Shown in pieces: positions 1 to 5,289 of a stretch of DNA of 5,289 nt. The stretch is from positions 1 to 5,289 of the forward strand of contig JAQVEY010000204.1 in the NCBI GenBank assembly GCA_028697515.1. The letters are read 5' to 3'. Within the stretch, counting starts at the first letter, position 1. Each line of letters begins with the position of its first letter. Source of the stretch: Bacteroidales bacterium (GTDB lineage: Bacteria; Bacteroidota; Bacteroidia; Bacteroidales; ML635J-15). Under the pieces are notes generated by a model, which was given only the letters and a program-made list of their open reading frames with translations, was not told the DNA's origin and ran no database searches. A program made the position numbers and the translations under genes.

Positions 1-1
1 A

Positions 2-628
2 AATTTTTGGGATTGTGGTGAGTTGATAGCCTGTGCAGATGGTTTACAGACAGGTCATCCTCCTGGAGCACCTTTTTATTTGTTGTTGGGAAGAATGTTC
101 TCAATGTTTGCCTTTAACAATCATAATACAGCTTTGGCTATAAACCTTTTATCAGCGGTAGCTTCTGCATTTGCTGTATTATTCACTTATAAAAGCATTC
201 AGATTTTGAGCTTAAGAATTATAATGTCTGACAAAAATAATTCTTGGTTTTATAATAAAACAAAAAAAAACAATTTAAGTTATTTTGCAGCCATTACAGG
301 ATCCTTATCGCTCGCTTTTTCAATAACATTCTGGGCTTCGGCAACAGAGGCAGAAGTGTATTCGGTTTCTGTATTTTTCACTTCGCTTTCTGTCTGGATA
401 ATGCTGAAATTCACGCAATCTGCAAATGAAGAAAAAGACAAATGGCTTTTGTTGGCAGCACTTATTATGGGCATTTCAACAGCAGTGCACTTACTTAATA
501 TTCTGATAATTCCTGCGATGGTTTTTATATACTATTTTGATAAATATAAATTTACATATAAAGGGTTTTTTAAGACCCTTGTAATATCTCTGTTGCTCTT
601 GGGATTTGTACTATTGTGTCTTTCGTGA
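2..628 (+). CDS. N-terminal part of a DUF2723/TMEM260-like membrane glycosyltransferase, 5' cut by window edge, ended by in-frame TGA
   Basis: The frame is open from the first bases, so the true start lies upstream; a TTG at 23 is not a credible start because conserved sequence precedes it. The visible protein opens with FWDCGE, then GHPPGAPFYLLLGR, the signature of the DUF2723 family (PF11028, related to the TMEM260 O-mannosyltransferases). In GT-C type enzymes such acidic residues, placed after the first membrane helix, are expected to lie at the active site. Several hydrophobic membrane segments follow, as does the family-typical stretch FWASATEAEVYSVS with a later MGISTAVHLLN. Roughly 30-40 N-terminal residues, including the first helix, are missing by comparison with remembered homologues. 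The frame closes at TGA 626-628 in a membrane helix, about 20 codons before the conserved EWFFVN segment, which continues in the same frame. It is therefore half of one interrupted gene, not a complete protein. Family assignment is confident; the sugar donor and acceptor proteins are not known from the sequence. Confidence 0.85.
   Translation, partial: NFWDCGELIACADGLQTGHPPGAPFYLLLGRMFSMFAFNNHNTALAINLLSAVASAFAVLFTYKSIQILSLRIIMSDKNNSWFYNKTKKNNLSYFAAITGSLSLAFSITFWASATEAEVYSVSVFFTSLSVWIMLKFTQSANEEKDKWLLLAALIMGISTAVHLLNILIIPAMVFIYYFDKYKFTYKGFFKTLVISLLLLGFVLLCLS
626..628 (+). other. In-frame TGA interrupting the DUF2723 gene
   Basis: The codons on both sides (LLCLS before, FPVLSSGIEWFFVN after) read as one continuous family sequence in a single frame, so one codon is the only break. 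TGA is one substitution from TGG (Trp), TTA (Leu) or GGA (Gly), all plausible in this membrane segment. TGA is also used as the normal stop of this gene at 3254-3256 and of the deacetylase at 3871-3873, so a reassigned genetic code is unlikely. A nonsense mutation or a base-call error is the simplest explanation. Confidence 0.85.
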
Positions 629-673
629 TTTCCTGTACTGTCATCAGGAATAGAATGGTTTTTCGTTAATGAT

Positions 674-3256
674 TTGTATTCTGGCTATAATACAGGGCTA
701 TTTGTTTTTGCAGCTCTTATTATTTTATTATTGATAGCAGGAATTTACATTTCAGGTATAAAAAAGAAGAGAATTATAAATCTTATTATTACAGGTTTTG
801 CAATATTCTTAACAGGATATTCTACTTATACTATTGTTTTGATTAGGTCGGCATCAAACATCCCCCTTGATCAGAACAATCCAGAGACTATTTTTAATTT
901 TATTTCATATCTTAATCGTGAGCAATACGGTAGCCGGCCTTTATGGTACGGGCAACAATATAACAGTAGATATGATAATCGCCAGCCTTATATTCAGGGA
1001 GATCCGGTATATGACACAATAAATGGTAAATACAGTATTGTAGCTCATAAACCCGAAGCTAATTATGAAAGTGTTGATAAGAGGATTCTTCCCAGAATGT
1101 GGAGTAACCAGCCCGAACATGTAGCTGCATACAAGGAGTGGAGTCACGACAAAAAGAATTCTGTACCATCATTTGGCTCCAATATTGGGTTTATGTTCAG
1201 ATATCAGTTTTCGCAAATGTACATTAGGTATTTTATGTGGAATTTTGTAGGGCGACAAAACGATTTGCAATCTCATGGAGGTCCGGTTAATGGGAACTGG
1301 TCGAGTGGAATAGGTTTTATTGATAAAATGAGACTATCTCAAACAAAAGATCTGCCACCTCATCTCGAAAACAACAAAGCAAGGAATTACTATTATTTTC
1401 TTCCATTATTACTTGGTTTAATTGGTATTTATTTTCAGTTTAAAACAGATAAAAAATATTTATTTGTAATATCTCTGATTTTTATTTTCACAGGTCTTGC
1501 AATTGCATTTTATCTAAATCAGCATCCTTATCAGGCACGCGAAAGGGACTATTCCTATATTGGCTCTTTTTATGCTTTTTCGCTATGGATAGGTCTGGGT
1601 GTAGTTGGGCTTTATAGTTTGATTACAAAGTTTCTCAAACATAAATTAGCGGTAAGAACTACGGCTTTTATATGTATTATGGCTGTGCCCTTTCAGTTTT
1701 TAGTAAAGAATTTTGATGATAACAACAGGCATAAAAACGATTTTGCATATCATTTCGCTTATAATATGTTGAATAGTTGTGAAAAGGATGCGATTTTGTT
1801 TGTATCGGGAGATAATGAAACATTCCCATTGTGGTATTTGCAGGAGTGTGAACATATCAGAGAAGATGTCAGAATAGTAAACCTTAGTTTTTTAAATACG
1901 GACTGGTATATTGATCAAATTCAAAGTCCAACAAAAGGAGCTTCGGGGATAAAAATCAGTATTCCAAAATCAAAATACATTTCAGGACAAAGAGAATTAA
2001 TGCTGATTAAAGAAAATCCTTATGCTTTTATTGAAGACATTTATTACTATAATATAAATGAGATTAATGAGGACTATGCTGTTATTTTTGATAAATTTTC
2101 GGAACTTTTAAAGAAATCAGGTCTTGACAAAACACGACCTGCAGAGTATTCAAATTTTGTAAATTATTATCAGCGAATTCAGCCTCATGGGGCAAGTCCT
2201 CCATTCAGAGATTTTTGTGACATTGTATTCAGCCTTCGCGACACTGCTCAGTGCGATGCTTTCGGAATTCCTTACAGCGAAGCTCAGGACTTGGTAAAAT
2301 TATTAAACAGCTTTCTCGAAAAACAAATTAGTTATTCTATTCCTCTGAATCAAACCCTAAACTTTGTTTTTTCTGAAGATACAGCAACAAAAATAAGCAC
2401 AAAGCTATATGATTATCCGATTGATTATTTTCCTTCACGAAAAATTATGTTGCCGATAAATAAAAACGAAGTAATAAATGCTTTTGGAGAAGTCCAGTTG
2501 CAGGAAGATATTATTGTTGACAATATGAGCTGGCAGATAGACAAAGAAAGTCTGACCAAGAGTGATTTGATGGTGCTAGAGATAATCAGGGCAAATATGT
2601 GGCAAAAACCGATTTATTTTAGTTCGATGATGAACAGCAGTAATTATCTGGGACTTGAAAAATATCTTTATCTCGAAGGTTTGGTTTATCGTCTTATCCC
2701 TGTCGAAACGGACATTTCGGTTGCCGATCCTGTAAATGTAAATTCTTACGCTATGTATATGAATTTTACCCGTAATTTTAAATGGGGAAATTTGCGGGAA
2801 TCTGATGTTTATTATGACGAAAACACAAGAAACAGTCTGATAAATCTGAGAAATCATTATTCAAGGCTTGCTCGCGGTTTGTATTTTGCAGGAGCAATAA
2901 AGCAATCTCAACAAATGCTTGATGAATGCATAAAACTTATTCCTAACAATCTGATAGCATTTGATTATTATATAGTGGGTATAGTTCACGGGTACTATCG
3001 CATAAATAAAAATGCAGAAGCAGCAGAGATTGCTCTGATAACAGCCGAAAACGCACTCGCAGAATTGGAGTTTTACAGTAAATTTCCGGTGCAAAAATCA
3101 CAATCCTTAAAATTATATCAGCAAAGAGCAATGAAAACAATAGAAGAACTTTATATTTTGGCAAAAGAATACAAGCATAGGGAGTTTGTTAAGCAGATTG
3201 AAGATATTTATAATCGTGGATTAAATCTGTACAATAAAAGCATTATTACAGATTGA
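674..3256 (+). CDS. Remainder of the DUF2723/TMEM260-like glycosyltransferase, downstream of the in-frame TGA
   Basis: This is the larger part of the same gene as the fragment ending at 628. The 674 position is merely the first TTG after the stop; homologous sequence (EWFFVN) already begins before it, so a real initiation here is doubtful. Counting from 674, it shows family-typical blocks: YLNREQYGSRPL (residues 79-90), RMWSNQPEHVAAYKEW (141-156), YFMWNFVGRQND (186-197), LNQHPYQARERDYSYIGSFY (281-300) and VRIVNLSFLNTDWYIDQ (about 399-415). Hydrophobic helices lie at about 8-28, 35-57, 241-256, 262-280 and 298-318, and the rest is a large, presumably periplasmic, domain ending in TPR-like helices (about 735-855). 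With the upstream part the gene has about 1,083 visible codons, normal for the family once the missing N-terminus is added. The expected role is transfer of a sugar to exported proteins at the inner membrane, by family inference. Without readthrough the C-terminal part would lack the active-site region, so the locus is probably a pseudogene unless the TGA is an error. Confidence 0.85.
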   Translation: MYSGYNTGLFVFAALIILLLIAGIYISGIKKKRIINLIITGFAIFLTGYSTYTIVLIRSASNIPLDQNNPETIFNFISYLNREQYGSRPLWYGQQYNSRYDNRQPYIQGDPVYDTINGKYSIVAHKPEANYESVDKRILPRMWSNQPEHVAAYKEWSHDKKNSVPSFGSNIGFMFRYQFSQMYIRYFMWNFVGRQNDLQSHGGPVNGNWSSGIGFIDKMRLSQTKDLPPHLENNKARNYYYFLPLLLGLIGIYFQFKTDKKYLFVISLIFIFTGLAIAFYLNQHPYQARERDYSYIGSFYAFSLWIGLGVVGLYSLITKFLKHKLAVRTTAFICIMAVPFQFLVKNFDDNNRHKNDFAYHFAYNMLNSCEKDAILFVSGDNETFPLWYLQECEHIREDVRIVNLSFLNTDWYIDQIQSPTKGASGIKISIPKSKYISGQRELMLIKENPYAFIEDIYYYNINEINEDYAVIFDKFSELLKKSGLDKTRPAEYSNFVNYYQRIQPHGASPPFRDFCDIVFSLRDTAQCDAFGIPYSEAQDLVKLLNSFLEKQISYSIPLNQTLNFVFSEDTATKISTKLYDYPIDYFPSRKIMLPINKNEVINAFGEVQLQEDIIVDNMSWQIDKESLTKSDLMVLEIIRANMWQKPIYFSSMMNSSNYLGLEKYLYLEGLVYRLIPVETDISVADPVNVNSYAMYMNFTRNFKWGNLRESDVYYDENTRNSLINLRNHYSRLARGLYFAGAIKQSQQMLDECIKLIPNNLIAFDYYIVGIVHGYYRINKNAEAAEIALITAENALAELEFYSKFPVQKSQSLKLYQQRAMKTIEELYILAKEYKHREFVKQIEDIYNRGLNLYNKSIITD

Positions 3257-3264
3257 GATAAAAA

Positions 3265-3873
3265 ATGAATTACAAAACAATAATTGTCCGTTATCCGAAA
3301 ATCTTTAAAAATGGGATTTGCAGGATAAAATCTTCGTCACTGCAATTGTATTTAACATTTGATGACGGACCAACACCTGTAATAACAGAAAAAGTATTGG
3401 CTTTACTTGAAAAATACAATGCAAAAGCAAGCTTTTTCTGTACAGGCGAAAATGCTAAGAGATTTCCTGACATTATTGAAAATATCAAAACCGGTGGTCA
3501 TACTGTCGGTAATCATTCATATTCACATTTATATATATTTAAAGTCGGAGGTAAAACATGGTTTAAGGATGTGTTGCGAACATCTCCGGTGTCGGATTCG
3601 CAGTATTTTAGGCCTCCTTACGGAAAAATACTGCCCTGTCATTACAAGTTGCTCAAAAGAAAGTATAAAATAGTTTTTTGGGATGTTCTCACATGCGATT
3701 ACAGTCAGAATTTAACAGTTGATAAGATTGATAAGATAATTTTGAAATATGTCCGCAATGGCTCAGTAATAGTTTTTCACGACACTCTTAAAGCTTCTCC
3801 TCGAATGCTGTCTGCATTGGAAAATTGTCTGAAATATTTTTCGGCTTTGGGATATAAGTTTTGTAGATTGTGA
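3265..3873 (+). CDS. Polysaccharide deacetylase family protein (NodB homology domain, CE4)
   Basis: The 202-residue protein is almost entirely a NodB/CE4 catalytic domain. Motif 1 is TFDDGP (31-36), in which D33 would be the catalytic base and D34 a metal ligand. Motif 2 is HSYSH (84-88), giving the two metal-binding histidines. Motif 3 is RPPYG (116-120), motif 4 FWDVLTCDY (138-146) and motif 5 VIVFHD (168-173) with the catalytic histidine H172. All key residues are present, so a metal-dependent hydrolase removing N-acetyl (or similar) groups from a cell-envelope glycan is expected; the substrate is not visible. There is no signal peptide or membrane helix, as in the short Bacteroidota members of this family. 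The ATG at 3265 lies 8 bases after the DUF2723 stop, with only a weak purine-rich stretch as ribosome site, and cotranscription is likely. The C-terminus (GYKFCRL) looks complete, so the repeat array beginning 18 bases after the stop has not damaged it. Confidence 0.92.
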   Translation: MNYKTIIVRYPKIFKNGICRIKSSSLQLYLTFDDGPTPVITEKVLALLEKYNAKASFFCTGENAKRFPDIIENIKTGGHTVGNHSYSHLYIFKVGGKTWFKDVLRTSPVSDSQYFRPPYGKILPCHYKLLKRKYKIVFWDVLTCDYSQNLTVDKIDKIILKYVRNGSVIVFHDTLKASPRMLSALENCLKYFSALGYKFCRL

Positions 3874-3891
3874 AATGAAGAAATTCCACAG

Positions 3892-3962
3892 CTCGTCTGT
3901 TCGTCTGTTCGTAATTCGTTTGTTCCATTGTTCGTTTGTTCGTTTGTTCATCTGTTCCATTT
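3892..3962 (+). repeat. Left array of nine TTC-N4-G octamers
   Basis: The stretch is nearly perfectly periodic at 8 bases. Units begin at 3892, 3900, 3908, 3915, 3923, 3931, 3939, 3947 and 3955, variants of TTCGTTTG, TTCGTCTG and TTCCATTG, with one 7-base unit at 3908-3914. It starts 18 bases after the deacetylase stop and ends 75 bases before the four-helix-bundle gene. The reverse complement is a run of GAAC-N4 units like those of the array at 4428-4530. An open frame on the minus strand through it (rich in N, E, Q, K, R) is a product of the repeat. The remaining 3963-4037 is plain AT-rich leader. Confidence 0.85.
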
Positions 3963-4037
3963 TCCGATTATTATTTCCCTTTTATCCAACAGTATAAAGA
4001 TTTTTCTTAAAATTGCGTTAAATAGAAAATATAAAAT

Positions 4038-4403
4038 ATGAATAATAAAAAAGATTTAAGAAATAGATTAATTGATTTTTCAGTTCTTATTATTGAAATA
4101 GTCAATAGTCTTGATGGATCAAAAGCAAGTTTACATCTTGGTGGTCAGTTACTTCGTTCCGGCACATCACCTGCTTTAAACTATGGGGAAGCACAAGATG
4201 CTGAGTCTGTAAATGATTTCGTCCACAAGATGAAAATAATACTAAAAGAGCTTCGAGAAACAGAAATAAATCTAAATATTATTGAAAAAGCTGGTCTTTC
4301 TCAGGATATGGCAAAAGTTAGCTTTGGAATATCTGAATCGAATGAGTTGATTTCAATTTTTGTAACAAGTATCAAAACAGCTAAAAGAAATGCTAAACTG
4401 TAA
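4038..4403 (+). CDS. Four-helix-bundle protein, S23 / 23S rRNA intervening-sequence family
   Basis: The 121-residue product matches the pattern of the TIGR02436/PF05635 family: an N-terminal helix DLRNRLIDFSVLIIEIVNSL, the conserved QLLRSGTSPALNYGEAQDAES (about 37-57), then DFVHKMKIILKELRETEINL (about 60-79) and two more amphipathic helices. Length is typical. There is no signal peptide and no catalytic motif. Members assemble into small helical oligomers; the family includes proteins encoded in rRNA intervening sequences and the related Avd accessory protein of diversity-generating retroelements, but the function of stand-alone copies is not established. ATG 4038 is the first start in frame, preceded by AT-rich leader without a clear Shine-Dalgarno. 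TAAAATTG at 4008-4015 is one base off the Bacteroidota -7 promoter element, but no convincing -33 element is seen. No reverse transcriptase or variable repeat pair is in the window. It stands alone between inverted repeat arrays. Confidence 0.88.
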   Translation: MNNKKDLRNRLIDFSVLIIEIVNSLDGSKASLHLGGQLLRSGTSPALNYGEAQDAESVNDFVHKMKIILKELRETEINLNIIEKAGLSQDMAKVSFGISESNELISIFVTSIKTAKRNAKL

Positions 4404-4427
4404 TTTAAGAATAAGTAACTGGGTTAT

Positions 4428-4530
4428 GAAGTACGAACGATGGAACAATTGAAGTACGGACATTGGAACAATTGAAGGACGAACGTTTGAACAATCGAAG
4501 GACGAACAATGGAACAATCGAAGTACGAAC
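4428..4530 (+). repeat. Right array: 4.5 tandem copies of a 23-base GAAC-rich unit
   Basis: Units start at 4428, 4451, 4474, 4497 and 4520, the last cut to 11 bases. Each is 23 bases and divides into 7+8+8: GAAGTAC or GAAGGAC, then GAAC-N4 twice, often ending GAACAATT or GAACAATC. Copies differ at only a few positions. The GAAC-N4 half-units are the reverse complement of the octamers at 3892-3962, and even the 7-base unit has a partner on the left (GAATTAC read on the minus strand). It starts 24 bases after the four-helix-bundle stop codon. Confidence 0.9.
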
Positions 4531-4546
4531 AGAGCAGCAGTATGCA

Positions 4547-4572
4547 GGTGGCTGAGCGTAGCCGAAGCAACC
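4547..4572. repeat. REP-like imperfect palindrome
   Basis: GGTGGCT at 4547-4553 pairs with AGCAACC at 4566-4572 with one mismatch, and an alternative inner stem pairs GGCT (4550-4553) with AGCC (4560-4563). The core CTGAGCGTAGCCGAAG resembles an intergenic palindrome that I recall as widespread in Bacteroidota genomes. It is much richer in G+C than its surroundings. It separates the right array from the T9SS fragment and lies just before that ORF's ATG, where a hairpin could hinder translation. Confidence 0.55.
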
Positions 4573-4575
4573 GGT

Positions 4576-5094
4576 ATGAAAAAGACCAATGATTGGATTA
4601 GATTACAAGAAATTTTCGTATCTTTGGAAGAACAAGAAAAAACACTTTATGATATGGACAGTGCACAATTAAACTATGTTATTAATCTTGCATTTAAGTG
4701 TCCTGCTGATTTAGCGGTTGCCAATGCACAGTCAATTGTCCATCTTTTGTTCGGAGCCGAAATTCCGCCATGCGAAAGCATGCAAGCTCGTAGCACCAAA
4801 TCCTTGATTAAAGATGTTGAATTTGAGCTTCCCGAGACAGATGCATATATAGAAGACAACTTTCCTGATCCGTTTTTTGATAAGACAGTTGTAAATTACT
4901 ATCTACCAATAGGTTCTACAGGAAAAATAACAATAATTGATATGTTTGGGCAAATAATTGAAGAATTTGAATTACCAGAGGGCGAAAACTCTTTTGAGAT
5001 AACTTCAAAAGATTGGGCTCCAGGGGTTTACTCATACACTTACTTTGTTAATGGCAGTATTATTGATTACAAAAAAATGGTTATAACTCAATAA
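4576..5094 (+). pseudogene. C-terminal remnant of a T9SS-exported protein with type A sorting domain
   Basis: Residues 94-172 form a recognisable T9SS C-terminal sorting domain (TIGR04183-like): DNFPDPFFDKTVVNYYLP (94-111), ITIIDMFGQII (118-128), GVYSYTYFVNG (150-160) and the end KKMVITQ. This domain directs export through the type IX system and is normally cleaved on the outside. Residues 1-75 are a short helical region with CPADLAVANAQSIVHLLFG and IPPC, of the kind that precedes the sorting domain at the end of large surface proteins. There is no signal peptide, without which T9SS cargo cannot reach the periplasm, and 172 residues is far below the usual size. The frame stays open upstream only into the repeat array, back to a TGA at 4450-4452, with no earlier ATG. 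I infer that the 5' part of a longer gene was lost, possibly with arrival of the neighbouring cassette. A small intact protein is the less likely alternative. Confidence 0.7.
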
Positions 5095-5103
5095 ATTAAC
5101 CGC

Positions 5104-5131
5104 AGGAGTTGCCGTAAAAAGCAACTCCTTT
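5104..5131 (+). terminator. Rho-independent-type terminator after the T9SS fragment
   Basis: A perfect 9-base-pair stem, AGGAGTTGC (5104-5112) with GCAACTCCT (5121-5129), encloses an 8-base loop CGTAAAAA and is followed by T-rich sequence (TTTAAATTTT from about 5129). It begins 9 bases after the TAA of the sorting-domain ORF and ends before the ATG at 5144. It probably ends transcription there and suggests the next gene has its own start signal, although no clear Bacteroidota promoter elements fit in the 12 bases between. Confidence 0.85.
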
Positions 5132-5143
5132 AAATTTTAGAAT

Positions 5144-5289
5144 ATGAAAAAAATATTTGTTATAATATTTATTTATATTAGTTTACATTCCTAATCCCAG
5201 GTATGGAACGATAAAATGTATGGACTTGACAGTTTGTCGAACGATGGAGGTGTACCTATACTGTATCAGATATATAATTATGATGACTC
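5144..5289 (+). pseudogene. Start of a secreted-protein gene with an in-frame TAA, cut by window end
   Basis: ATG 5144 opens MKKIFVIIFIYISLHS, a classic lipid-bilayer-type signal peptide: two lysines, then a hydrophobic core. TAA at 5192-5194 follows, and the same frame then continues to the window end as SQVWNDKMYGLDSLSNDGG and further polar residues. With the stop read as one residue (TAT/TAC, Tyr, is one change away) the sequence would be a normal signal peptide with a cleavage site near SxSQ, followed by a mature exported protein. That fit is why I treat the ORF as one broken gene and not as a 16-residue peptide. An ATG at 5216 could start a shorter product without export signal. Too little of the mature protein is visible to name it. 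Its position after a T9SS sorting-domain remnant suggests another surface or secreted protein, but this is inference. Confidence 0.55.

Larger units (their letters stand above)
3904..4533. mobile_element. Putative cassette: four-helix-bundle gene bounded by a 31-base inverted repeat
   Basis: The segment 3904-3934 matches the reverse complement of 4503-4533 at 29 of 31 positions, with a perfect 15-base core (TTGTTCCATTGTTCG at 3920-3934). The two arms lie inside larger arrays of related GAAC-type units that are themselves oppositely oriented. The only gene between them is the S23-like protein. There is no transposase, no visible target-site duplication and no recombinase, so mobility is inferred only from symmetry and from what is known of S23 genes in 23S rRNA intervening sequences. 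A transcript across it could fold the arms into a long stem with the gene in the loop. The outer limits are uncertain by tens of bases. Confidence 0.4.

Noticed and set aside
626..650. TGA as a selenocysteine codon with a SECIS-like hairpin
   Set aside because: The protein family has no redox cysteine at this membrane position, and the loop lacks the features of bacterial SECIS elements; only a short generic stem is present.
674..676. TTG at 674 as the true start of an independent gene
   Set aside because: Conserved family sequence precedes it in the same frame, there is no ribosome binding site, and the product would lack the family's active-site region.
626..3256. Alternative genetic code in which TGA is a sense codon
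   Set aside because: TGA ends both the DUF2723 gene (3254-3256) and the deacetylase (3871-3873) exactly where those families should end, and tryptophan is encoded by TGG throughout.
3407..3673. 88-residue + strand ORF inside the deacetylase gene
   Set aside because: It is out of frame within a well-conserved CE4 domain and shows no recognisable features.
3763..3960. Minus-strand ORF encoding an N, E, Q, K, R-rich peptide
   Set aside because: It is the translation of the octamer array plus the antisense of the deacetylase end, with no family resemblance.
4038..4403. Avd protein of a diversity-generating retroelement
   Set aside because: The protein is of the same fold family, but no reverse transcriptase, template repeat or variable repeat is present in the window, and the flanking repeats are inverted arrays.
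4428..4530. CRISPR array
   Set aside because: The 23-base units are directly tandem without spacers, and no cas genes are visible.
4353..4589. Minus-strand ORF across the right array
   Set aside because: Its sequence is repetitive translation of the 23-base units and antisense of the four-helix-bundle end; there is no conserved domain.

Overview
The window is AT-rich DNA that looks like it comes from a member of the Bacteroidota. The support is a TMEM260/DUF2723-type membrane glycosyltransferase, a type IX secretion (T9SS) C-terminal sorting domain, a four-helix-bundle (S23-type) protein, and AT-rich gene leaders with no strong Shine-Dalgarno sequence. All coding sequence I can support is on the + strand. 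The exact taxon cannot be told from the sequence alone.

Layout: positions 2-3256 hold one long DUF2723 gene, cut at its 5' end by the window edge. It is interrupted by an in-frame TGA at 626-628, and both halves are in the same frame, so this is a nonsense codon and not a frameshift. Eight bases later comes a compact polysaccharide deacetylase (3265-3873) with all NodB/CE4 motifs present. The two probably share a transcript and both suggest cell-envelope glycan or glycoprotein work.

From about 3892 to 4533 lies the most unusual structure. A single four-helix-bundle gene (4038-4403) sits between two short-period repeat arrays that are inverted copies of each other: TTC-N4-G octamers on the left and GAAC-rich 23-base units on the right. 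Within them, 3904-3934 and 4503-4533 form a 31-base inverted repeat with 29 of 31 positions matching. This resembles the layout of the 23S rRNA intervening sequences that carry S23 genes, but here it lies outside any rRNA. It may be a small mobile cassette.

To the right, past a REP-like palindrome (4547-4572), is a 172-codon ORF (4576-5094). It is the C-terminal end of a T9SS-exported protein without a signal peptide, so probably a truncated remnant. A strong terminator follows (5104-5131). A last gene starts at 5144 with a signal peptide and runs off the window, but it carries an in-frame TAA at 5192-5194.

Two nonsense codons, one 5'-truncated exported protein and one cassette-like insertion in 5.3 kb point either to a decaying accessory region or to sequencing errors at the two stops. 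The sequence alone cannot separate these.
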